From Stephanodiscus triporus (taxonomy: Eukaryota > Bacillariophyta > Thalassiosirophyceae > Thalassiosirales > Thalassiosiraceae): 15,448 bases of DNA. Shown here in pieces: positions 8,768 through 15,331 of the stretch. The notes under the pieces are model-generated. The model did not search any database. It saw nothing but the letters and a program-made list of their open reading frames with translations, and was not told where the DNA came from. The stretch's first letter is position 1; each line of letters opens with the position of its first letter. The position numbers and the translations under genes are program-made. The stretch is from contig JALLAZ010000467.1 in NCBI GenBank assembly GCA_036939755.1, positions 1-15,448 of the forward strand. The letters are read 5' to 3'.

Positions 8768-9103
8768 TCAAAAGTTGCGGCAGAAGTTGATGGGATCACG
8801 CTCACAAAAGTGGGTAATATGATTGCGTTTGCGTGTCGTCGGCCCTGGAGATATTGACCCTGCTGTTGTCGATAAGATTTTAAAGTAATGCCTTATTTTC
8901 TTGCACCACGGCTCAATAGCAGGGGCACCAGCCTCTGCCATGATGAATTGTGGAGGGCGCACGGGGGAGGTGTCATTTTCCATTAGTAGGGTGATGTGGG
9001 TGTTGTTGCTGCTTGGTTGTTGCATGGTAGAGTAGGATAGAATGGGCATTCGTGCGCACCAGCCAGCCATCATGTGTGCCAGCCTAGCCAATGCGTCAGT
9101 CAC
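8768..9103 (-). pseudogene. Hypothetical ORF fragment upstream of the broken minus-strand gene
   Basis: This open frame has ATGs at 9073 and 9025; the frame's most 5' possible start, at 9103, is only a GTG. From the 9025 ATG it begins MQQPSSNNTHITLLMEND and passes through AEAGAPAIEPWCKKIRHYFK. It ends at CERDPINFCRNF. Directly after this stop, a one-base shift opens EPMLTIKEHFAGFRARLASR up to an AG|GTACAG donor-like site at about 8704-8711, so the original protein may have continued. I do not recognise the family. It could be the 5' end of the same decayed gene as the two downstream remnants, about 1.5 kb in all. Confidence 0.35.
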
Positions 9104-9161
9104 GAGCTACGTATGTAGCTTGATACTGACTAGTAGTTTCTCCTGGAACTTTTTTTTCGTG

Positions 9162-9207
9162 TTGCACATTTTCATGCAACTAGATTGAGTTGCATGAAAA
9201 TGTGCAA
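9162..9207. repeat. Perfect 20-bp-arm hairpin
   Basis: The left arm 9162-9181 (TTGCACATTTTCATGCAACT) and right arm 9188-9207 are exact reverse complements around the 6-nt loop AGATTG. The inner core is GCAACT-N6-AGTTGC. It lies 60 bp 5' of the minus-strand remnant and about 310 bp 5' of the plus-strand ATG at 9517. Confidence 0.95.
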
Positions 9208-9273
9208 GACGGATGCACCTGGTACAAAACCCACAAATTCCTACATGAGGCCGTGCAACTTGGTAGCTTTGTT

Positions 9274-9308
9274 TGAAAATGCGCAACTCGGATGAGTTGC
9301 ATGTGCAC
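9274..9308. repeat. Second, divergent copy of the hairpin module
   Basis: Positions 9274-9294 match 9195-9215 at 18 of 21 bases (TGAAAATGyGCAAswCGGATG), 79 bp away. This copy again contains GCAACT-N6-AGTTGC (9283-9300, loop CGGATG) and is followed by ATGTGCAC. The repeated architecture suggests a small mobile element or a protein-binding element, not a chance palindrome. Confidence 0.7.
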
Positions 9309-9516
9309 AAAACTTGCCTGGAAACTCCAGACTGAACTTGTAAAGTTCTATACCACGCTACATATGCGTGGATCTGAAGGACAAGAAAAAAAACTCCAGC
9401 AATCCCATCAAATCTCAACAGACACATGCACGCACACATGTGGCCACAGAGCAGAAAAAGAACTCTTTTTCCATCTGACGCACCCACACAAAAAAGCACT
9501 AACAAATACACACAAG

Positions 9517-9759
9517 ATGAGTGCCTTTGCTTCCGCCGCTCCTCCGGCCGCGGCCATCTATGATAGCAAGGGCAAGGAGGACAGCCTAACAATGGGCAAG
9601 GTGAGTTATGTTGTCAACGATGACACCAATATCGTCGATGGTGTCACAAGAGACGACGATGATGACGACAACGACAGCAACAATGACGAGACCTTGGACG
9701 ATATCTCTTTATCGGGGAATTTTCGATTTTGCGAAAATTGGACTCACAACACACAATGA
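9517..9759 (+). CDS. Small acidic hypothetical protein (uncertain)
   Basis: The ATG at 9517 follows an A/C-rich leader and opens an 80-residue frame: MSAFASAAPPAAAIYDSKGK, then an acidic middle (RDDDDDDNDSNNDETLDD) and a short tail. GTGAGTTATG directly after the MGK codons (9601) is a good 5' splice site. The real product may therefore be a first exon of 28 residues spliced to something downstream. An acceptor-like TTTCAG lies at about 10001-10006, but that join does not enter the SET gene's frame in phase. The upstream extension of the frame to 9292 looks like leader sequence. Function is unknown. Confidence 0.35.
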   Translation: MSAFASAAPPAAAIYDSKGKEDSLTMGKVSYVVNDDTNIVDGVTRDDDDDDNDSNNDETLDDISLSGNFRFCENWTHNTQ

Positions 9760-9835
9760 CACAGCTTTGAACCATTTTAATTAGTAAACTATTCATATTA
9801 ACACCTAATACTAATACCACATAGAGAAAGCTGAG

Positions 9836-9836
9836 N
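9836..9836. other. Ambiguous base (N)
   Basis: A single undetermined base lies in AT-rich intergenic sequence. It affects no gene I call. Confidence 0.99.
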
Positions 9837-9869
9837 ATTCGGAATAAATAAAGTCTAAATTTCGCCTGG

Positions 9870-9881
9870 CTTAAATTTAAG
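9870..9881. repeat. 12-bp perfect palindrome CTTAAATTTAAG
   Basis: This self-complementary AT-rich sequence is flanked by imperfect inverted AAATTTCGC / GCGAATTT. It lies 170 bp before the SET-MYND start. It may be regulatory or chance in AT-rich DNA. Confidence 0.5.
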
Positions 9882-10047
9882 CGAATTTTGGCAGCCACCC
9901 AGTAGATACAATAAATAAATCCAGTCGACTACGTGGAGCTCGGTATCTACCTACTAAGCTAACAACAATTGACCCACGTTAGATCTGACTGGGTGTGAAA
10001 ATTTCAGTCTCATTTGCCTGTGCTGAAATTCCTGCTCACAAATTACC

Positions 10048-11049
10048 ATGGACTACGACGCAAGTGACCGTTGCTGTGGTTGGTGCTATGGTTTGGGAGC
10101 AGCGAAGTGGTGCGCAAAATGCCAACGTGCTTATTGCTCCCGTGAATGCCAGATCATTGACTGGAAGGTAGGCCACCACAAGGTATGGTGTGGGAAGTCA
10201 GGTGAAAAGTGCATCGACTACGAAGTTCGTGATGCTGGTGAAAAGGGGCTTGGTCTATTCACAAAGAGGGATTTCAAACGCGGTGATAAAATCTTGGTGG
10301 AAAGGGCAGTGGCAACTAGAACTGGAGATGGAGAAGAGCGGCGTATTGATTTTCGCAAAATTCTTGAAAATACCAATTTAATGAATGCAACAATGGCCCT
10401 CGCGCCCCCTGGAAGCACAAATCTGATTGAAAAGTTTAATACGAATTGTGCTGCGCTTGGAGGTGACGAGGAAAAAGCTGGATCCGGACTTTTCCTGAAC
10501 TTTTCTCGAGTGAATCATGACTGCGTTGGTAATGTTACTCACTATTACATTCCAGATCAGCAACTAAAAATACTGGTTGCAAACTGTGATATTCTTGCAG
10601 GCTCCGAAGTTTCCTTCAGCTATGCCAGCACTGTATCATCGGCCATATGCGCTATCTCGATTGGCCTTCGTGGATTTCAGTGTTCTTGTACTGCATGTCA
10701 GAACCCTGACATTGCCATAAAGTTGGATTGTTCTTTGCAGCTCGATAAGAAGATATTTAAACTGGGGAGTCAAGGGAATACAGAGCAGGCAATATGGGCT
10801 GGAGAATCTCTTATCAAATTACACGATGAACTAAACACATCAGACATGGAGTGCTCACGGGTTTACTATGACCTTTATCAGATAGCAATCACAAGAAAGA
10901 AGACAGTGAATCTAGGTATGAAGTATATCAAGAAGGCGCATACTCACGCACTCCGATTCTATGGGCGAGAGGAAGATGAGAACGTAAAGAAATACAAGAG
11001 TTACGTTGAGCACCCCAGTGCGCATCGTAATTATCGTCTTATTGGTTGA
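10048..11049 (+). CDS. SET-MYND (SMYD-like) protein lysine methyltransferase
   Basis: This intronless ORF of 333 residues starts in a favourable context (ACCATGG). A complete MYND zinc finger occupies about 10-48: C10/C13, C22/C25, C30/C34 and H44/C48. A SET domain follows. The N-terminal strand is GEKGLGLFTKRDFKRGDKIL (64-83), and the cofactor-site motif is RVNHDC (154-159), a variant of NHSC. The catalytic-region strand GSEVSFSYAS ends with Y192, and the post-SET cysteines are C212, C214 and C217 (QCSCTAC). A helical C-terminal extension of about 115 residues matches the TPR-like region of SMYD proteins but is short. SMYD enzymes transfer methyl from S-adenosylmethionine to lysines on histones or other proteins; the target here is unknown. 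Codon choice is visibly more A/T-ending than in the GC-rich genes on both sides. Confidence 0.9.
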   Translation: MDYDASDRCCGWCYGLGAAKWCAKCQRAYCSRECQIIDWKVGHHKVWCGKSGEKCIDYEVRDAGEKGLGLFTKRDFKRGDKILVERAVATRTGDGEERRIDFRKILENTNLMNATMALAPPGSTNLIEKFNTNCAALGGDEEKAGSGLFLNFSRVNHDCVGNVTHYYIPDQQLKILVANCDILAGSEVSFSYASTVSSAICAISIGLRGFQCSCTACQNPDIAIKLDCSLQLDKKIFKLGSQGNTEQAIWAGESLIKLHDELNTSDMECSRVYYDLYQIAITRKKTVNLGMKYIKKAHTHALRFYGREEDENVKKYKSYVEHPSAHRNYRLIG

Positions 11050-11365
11050 AGTTTTTGTGGATGATAATTTAGATTTACCATCCATGGTCGTGTGTGTGAG
11101 CGCATGAGAGGTGACATGTGGAAATGCTGCAAGAAGCCTATTTTACGATCAATTCATGTGTATATCGTAGAGAAAATTTAAGAGTAATGCGAATGGATGG
11201 GTCAATCAACACTGGAATGTGTCCTATTATCGTGAGTGATGGAGGTCGCCAAGTTGATGATGGCCAAGAACAAGATCACTGAGTCGGGCTCAAGTTGTAT
11301 AGATAATTACAAATTCCTCGTGAGCTTGAGCTTCTTGTCAAATCATCTCGTCTCTCTTCGTTTAC
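11050..11365. other. Convergent intergenic region
   Basis: This 316-bp spacer holds the 3' UTRs of the SET-MYND gene (+) and the SUMO-motif protein gene (-). I see no further gene or structured element. Confidence 0.6.
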
Positions 11366-13138
11366 TTACGTCCGGGTGGTATGTATGTGTGCAAACCGAT
11401 CTGGAAAATCATTAAAACTGATAGGGATGATCGCATTCGTCCAAAGATCTTCACGGATATCGCGATGACGCGCCTTTCCGCATATGCGCATAAGAGCAGG
11501 CTGACAAACATGATTGATATAACTCTGGGTCGACTCCTTCAATGACTTCTTGTAACCCATCTTTTCCCAACTGACCATGCAAATGTTGTAAATTTCCCCA
11601 CTTGAGAATTCGACCATCTTATTCTCCGCGACATCCCTCTCTTCGGCAGACGACGGCACGATCTTTTTGGTGATCACTCCGATAACATAGACCGGGCCGA
11701 TGTACTCCCCACTCTCATCCTTGAGCCTTCTAGGGCAGAATTCGCATTTGGGGTACTCGTGTCGCATGATAACGAACGACCCAACAGTGACATTCTTCAG
11801 CCACATCGCCGTCTGTGCGGCCTTGTGCCCGACATAGCTCGAGGCCAATGCATCCCTGAGCTGCGAATAAGTCCAACAGGCAATTCTATCACCATCGATC
11901 GATTCTGGAATTCGCCAACCTCCCGTCGCTACTCCTTCCCTTAGGAACACCGAAAACGCCCGATTCCGTTTCTCCTTACCAGCAACCATGGAGTTAAGAT
12001 GAAATATCGATTTGGTCATGAATGCCTCTTTGGTAAACTGTATATGCCCTTGTTCGATGGACCAAAATGTGGCGTACGGCGAATCCACCGTCAATGATTG
12101 GTCGACTCTCCTGCGCTTTGCTCCCTGACTCCGCTCCGTATCATCCTCGAATTTGCAGCTCGGATCGACCTCGGAAAATCTCGACTCTACATCGCTTTCG
12201 TCTGAGTAATTCGCCCCCGAATCGTTCTTGGTATAGGAAGAATTATGTTTGCCACTAGCATTCGACCTCAATATGGGAGAGACTATGTTACTTGTGATAT
12301 TACCAGTCGAACTTGCCGCCCCCCCCTCAGGGACGTCAAACTTCGTCTCGGTCTCACTCTTCACATTCGACCTCCTTAACGCGGGAGGAGCGAATACATA
12401 ATTCGTACCGTCGGTCGCCGTGATCGATTGCGCCTCCTCCTTGATGGACGCCGCTGCAATGCGCACGCTCCTCCCGCGCGATGAAGCCCCCCCAATGACT
12501 GCTTCCTCCTTCATCATTTCCCTCTTCACACTCACGAATTCTCCGATGCGAGAATCGCCATTCGTCTCCGACGCCGACGCATTCCCCCCGTCGCCGGGAG
12601 GTGACGACCACCCCCCCTCCTCCTCCTTCGTAACCACCTCTTTTTTCACGATCCCGCGAGCGCCGGCATCGGCGGATGCCGCGGCGCTCGTCGATTCGAC
12701 ATTGTCGTCGTCATCGCAGCACAGATCGACGATGTCCACTCGTCGATCGGCGGCATCGCCGACGCCGCCGCGCGCGATGCCGCCGAGCCCCGACGCGTCG
12801 AGATGGAATTTCCCGCCGCAGACGCGACGACCGCCGTCGTCGCCGTCGTCGTCGTCGTCGCCGCCGACCGCGCCTCCGACGATCGTCGGATCGCGACGCA
12901 GGACGACGATGGGACACGGGACTTCGAGGGCCGCCCCGTCGTCGACTTCGGCCGAGAAGGCGGCACGATCATCGACTCCGGACGGTCGGGTAGTCGACGC
13001 ATACGTCGTGGCTGCACGTTCCCCGGAGGAACAGTGCCGTCGTCGTCGTCGTCGTCTTCGTCGTCTTCGTCTTCGTCGCTCGATCCTCCCCCCTCCTACT
13101 CGATCGCGTCGTTGGGACGGATCGGGGAGGACGGGCAT
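11366..13138 (-). CDS. Unrecognised nuclear-type protein with SIM, four SUMO-acceptor consensus sites and a conserved-looking C-terminal domain
   Basis: The 590-residue ORF has three parts. (1) The N-terminus (1-130) is low complexity with a run of 15 Arg encoded by a GAC/GTC-type microsatellite. Its frame and start are uncertain, because other frames also stay open. (2) The disordered middle holds VDIVDL plus CCDDDD (134-145), a classic SUMO-interacting motif with acidic flank. It then has strict psi-K-x-E sites VKKE (164-167), VKRE (204-207), IKEE (232-235) and VKSE (259-262), with a weaker MKEE at 209-212. AKRRRVD (340-346) looks like an NLS. (3) Residues about 350-585 appear folded: GHKAAQTAMWLKNVTVGSFV, a CxxC (C465/C468), EYIGPVYVIGVITKK and YNICMVSWEKMGYKKSL. 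The GSFVIM...GPVYVIGVIT pattern loosely recalls EVE/PUA-like beta-barrels, but I cannot assign a family. No intron is required. Reading the motifs as a nuclear, SUMO-regulated protein is inference. Confidence 0.7.
   Translation of the reverse strand: MPVLPDPSQRRDRVGGGRIERRRRRRRRRRRRRRHCSSGERAATTYASTTRPSGVDDRAAFSAEVDDGAALEVPCPIVVLRRDPTIVGGAVGGDDDDDGDDGGRRVCGGKFHLDASGLGGIARGGVGDAADRRVDIVDLCCDDDDNVESTSAAASADAGARGIVKKEVVTKEEEGGWSSPPGDGGNASASETNGDSRIGEFVSVKREMMKEEAVIGGASSRGRSVRIAAASIKEEAQSITATDGTNYVFAPPALRRSNVKSETETKFDVPEGGAASSTGNITSNIVSPILRSNASGKHNSSYTKNDSGANYSDESDVESRFSEVDPSCKFEDDTERSQGAKRRRVDQSLTVDSPYATFWSIEQGHIQFTKEAFMTKSIFHLNSMVAGKEKRNRAFSVFLREGVATGGWRIPESIDGDRIACWTYSQLRDALASSYVGHKAAQTAMWLKNVTVGSFVIMRHEYPKCEFCPRRLKDESGEYIGPVYVIGVITKKIVPSSAEERDVAENKMVEFSSGEIYNICMVSWEKMGYKKSLKESTQSYINHVCQPALMRICGKARHRDIREDLWTNAIIPISFNDFPDRFAHIHTTRT
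13033..13082. repeat. GTC/TTC triplet microsatellite
   Basis: This imperfect (CGT)n/(CTT)n tract encodes the poly-Arg run of the minus-strand protein in the chosen frame. It would encode Asp/Glu or Thr/Lys runs in the others. Length change here would shift no frame but would change the N-terminal charge. Confidence 0.8.
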
Positions 13139-13605
13139 GATAGGACCGGAGGCAGTGTGGACATCGCCAGGACGTGAAGGGGTCGTGATACTCGCTTGAC
13201 GCAGCGAACATGGTGGCGTCAGTGTTGTGGCCTTTGTTTTTTTGGTGGTCGAAAGGTGTCAAAAGTCAACATCCCCTTCCTCACAATGGCGGGAACTTGA
13301 AATCAAAGATACCCGATCAGAAACCAACAAAAACAATGAAGTGGTTCCCGACAACTCGACTGGTGTAAGTATCTGGAAATGATCGCTGAAGAGGACGGGG
13401 TAGATTGGAAGCAGGGCCGAGCTGAATGTGTCCGAGATACCACAAGCTCTACCAGTATATTGACGAGTAGGTAGGATGTATTCGGGCATTAGCAGATGAT
13501 TGCAACAGCAAAGATGATTGACAATGGCACGCGGGCGACTCTAAAACTAAAACCCTTATATAACGACCGAAGAAGCACATCTTTCGGCTACAAATGCACC
13601 TAATC

Positions 13606-13636
<31 letters not shown>

Positions 13637-13823
13637 CCTCTCTTCTGAATCGCCGTCCATCGCCGGATCGTCCCCCAAGGCCGCATCCGCATTTCCAACA
13701 TTATCCTTTCTCTCCTCTCCTTTCATCCGTCATCATCATTTTCACCCCACTCCCGTCCACACAAGTCCAACCGTCCGTTCTCGTTTTTTTTTCCCGTCCC
13801 GATTCCGTCCCCGGATACGCCCA
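13139..13823. other. Intergenic region between two tandem minus-strand genes
   Basis: These 685 bp hold the promoter and 5' UTR of the SUMO-motif protein gene and the 3' UTR of the transporter gene. A 76-residue minus-strand ORF (13259-13489) lacks any recognisable motif and I do not call it. A C26 homopolymer lies inside. Confidence 0.55.
13609..13634. repeat. C26 homopolymer
   Basis: A run of 26 uninterrupted C is followed by CT-rich sequence. It lies about 190 bp beyond the stop codon of the transporter gene. It reads as G26 on the transporter's transcript strand, if transcribed. Confidence 0.92.
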
Positions 13824-15080
13824 TCATCTCAGCGCCAATCCGCACCACACGACGCCCACGGCCATCGCCAGCGCGCTGCTCCAGGCGCTGAGGTCCCTCG
13901 GCAGATTCGGCCTGTCCAATTTCCCCGCCGCCCTTCGCGTGCCCTCCCCGATGATCGACGTCGCGAGGGCCATCGCCGCAGTCGTGCCGAGCGCGTAGCT
14001 CAGCAGGAACGCCAAAGACCCACGGAACGTCGATATCGCGACGGCGGGCGCGAGGGACGGCGCGCCGTCCCAGGACAGGCCGTGGAGCATCCCGTTGAGC
14101 AGCACCGCGCGCTTGCGCGTGCGCGGGCGCACCGCCTCTCGTGGATCGCGGAGCGCGTCCACGACGGACAGGGGCCCGACGTCGTCGTCGTCGTCGTCGT
14201 CGTCTCCCGCCGAGGACGACGACGACGACGCCGCTACCGTCTCGCTGCTCCGCCATTCCCTCGCCTCCTTCATCCCGAGCATGCCGATGACGATCAAGCT
14301 CGCGCCTATCGCGAGCTCCATCAGGCTCCCCGCGTGATGGAGCACGTCGAAGTCGGGCCCGAGCATGCCCCCCACCACCCCCGGTCGCAGCAGTCCGTCG
14401 AGGACGTGACTCCCCAGCACGCCCGTCTTGATCAGGTATCCCGTCATCCCGATCAACGACGCGCTGACGCCGTGCCCTACGCCCCAGACCACCCCCACCC
14501 GAAGCGCTCGATGCCACGGCAATCCGCAGCAACGCGGTATCAGCGCGGCGAGGTGATCCGGGCCCGATATCGCGTGGAGGGATCCGGCGAATATCCCCCC
14601 GGCGACGGCACCGCCGGTGGTGAGCGCCGACAGGACGGACGCGCGCAGTCCCGACGGCACTACGAACGCCGCCCCCGCCGACGCCGCGAGGCGTATCGCG
14701 GAGGAGGAGGAGGAAATATGAGGAGTAGGAGGAGTAGACGACGATGCGACGACGGACGCGACGATCGACCTCGGGTCCGGGAGGGCGCGGAGGACGACGG
14801 ACGTCGACGTCGACGTCTTCGTTGTCGTCTTCGCCGTCCTCGTTGACGACGACGATGCCGGACGACGACGACGACGACGATGATGATGATTCGGCGCGAC
14901 GTTCGTGGGAGACGAGAAGGCGGCGACTGCGAATGCATTCGTCGTCGTCGTCGACTTCGTCATCGTCATCGTCATCGTCATCGCCGTCGCCGTCGCGACT
15001 AGGACGATGATCATCGTTGACGACGACGACGTCATCTTCCTCGTCGAGGACTTCGTCGTGGATTTCCTCCCCCTGGGCAT
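13824..15080 (-). CDS. Plastid-targeted NiCoT/UreH-like nickel/cobalt transporter-family membrane protein
   Basis: The 418-residue ORF has a bipartite presequence: a hydrophobic segment (about 23-37, MIIVLVATATA), then TTNAFAVAAF with an Ala-Phe-Ala junction near 49-51, then a basic His/Arg-rich transit part. The membrane domain begins near 125. Its signature is SLHAISGPDHLAAL (168-180), with H169, D175 and H176. This is the H-x5-DH variant I associate with plant and cyanobacterial UreH-type members; classic NiCoTs have H-x4-DH. Other family features are WGVGH (199-203), MELAIGASLIVIGMLGM (254-270), GMLHGLSWDGAP (330-341) and a hydrophobic end (361-416), about six membrane segments in all. 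A disordered loop with Ser6 and Asp8 (285-300) interrupts the middle and could hold metal. Such proteins move Ni or Co, or related cargo, across membranes; plastid envelope location is inferred. Translation may start at M1, M16 or M23. Confidence 0.82.
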   Translation of the reverse strand: MPRGRKSTTKSSTRKMTSSSSTMIIVLVATATAMTMTMTMTKSTTTTNAFAVAAFSSPTNVAPNHHHRRRRRRPASSSSTRTAKTTTKTSTSTSVVLRALPDPRSIVASVVASSSTPPTPHISSSSSAIRLAASAGAAFVVPSGLRASVLSALTTGGAVAGGIFAGSLHAISGPDHLAALIPRCCGLPWHRALRVGVVWGVGHGVSASLIGMTGYLIKTGVLGSHVLDGLLRPGVVGGMLGPDFDVLHHAGSLMELAIGASLIVIGMLGMKEAREWRSSETVAASSSSSSAGDDDDDDDDVGPLSVVDALRDPREAVRPRTRKRAVLLNGMLHGLSWDGAPSLAPAVAISTFRGSLAFLLSYALGTTAAMALATSIIGEGTRRAAGKLDRPNLPRDLSAWSSALAMAVGVVWCGLALR

Positions 15081-15139
15081 GTTATTATTGTGTTATTATC
15101 GTCGCGACGCCCTCTTCCCTCGTCTCTCTCACTCTCCCT

Positions 15140-15171
15140 GTGCGCGCGTGCGTGCGTGTGTGTGTGTGTGT
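15140..15171. repeat. 32-bp alternating purine-pyrimidine (GT/GC) tract
   Basis: The tract runs GTGCGCGCGTGCGTGCG and continues as (TG)n without breaking alternation. Sequences of this kind favour Z-DNA. It lies 60-91 bp upstream of the transporter ATG. Confidence 0.85.
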
Positions 15172-15319
15172 TCGTTGGGGGACGACGGCCTTTGTAATTT
15201 GGAGGCAAAGATGGACGATTGGACGACCGATGAATATATAATAATAAGATATTGAGAGCGATGAGTGTGATGTCCCATGCATCGGCTGTCGGTCGGCCGG
15301 CGGGGGAAAGGAAAAAATG

Positions 15320-15331
15320 TTCCACGTGGAA
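15320..15331. promoter_or_regulatory. Palindromic G-box (TTCCACGTGGAA)
   Basis: A perfect 12-bp palindrome is centred on CACGTG, the core bound by bHLH and bZIP factors. It lies about 240 bp upstream of the transporter start. Function is inferred from the motif only. Confidence 0.4.

Noticed and set aside
12420..13199. Plus-strand ORF of 259 codons rich in Ser/Pro/Arg
   Set aside because: It is antisense to the SUMO-motif protein, low complexity, with no recognisable domain; the opposite frame keeps coherent motifs into its C-terminal domain.
12969..13262. Alternative N-terminus (MFAASSEYHDPF, CPHC) for the SUMO-motif gene in another frame
   Set aside because: It would need a frame change inside the triplet repeat with no clear splice sites; it cannot be fully excluded without transcripts.
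13259..13489. Minus-strand 76-codon ORF
   Set aside because: It has no motif, lies in the promoter region of the downstream minus-strand gene, and is of a length expected by chance.
14082..14846. Plus-strand ORF of 254 codons
   Set aside because: It is antisense to the transporter domain and consists of Arg/His-rich GC-shadow sequence.
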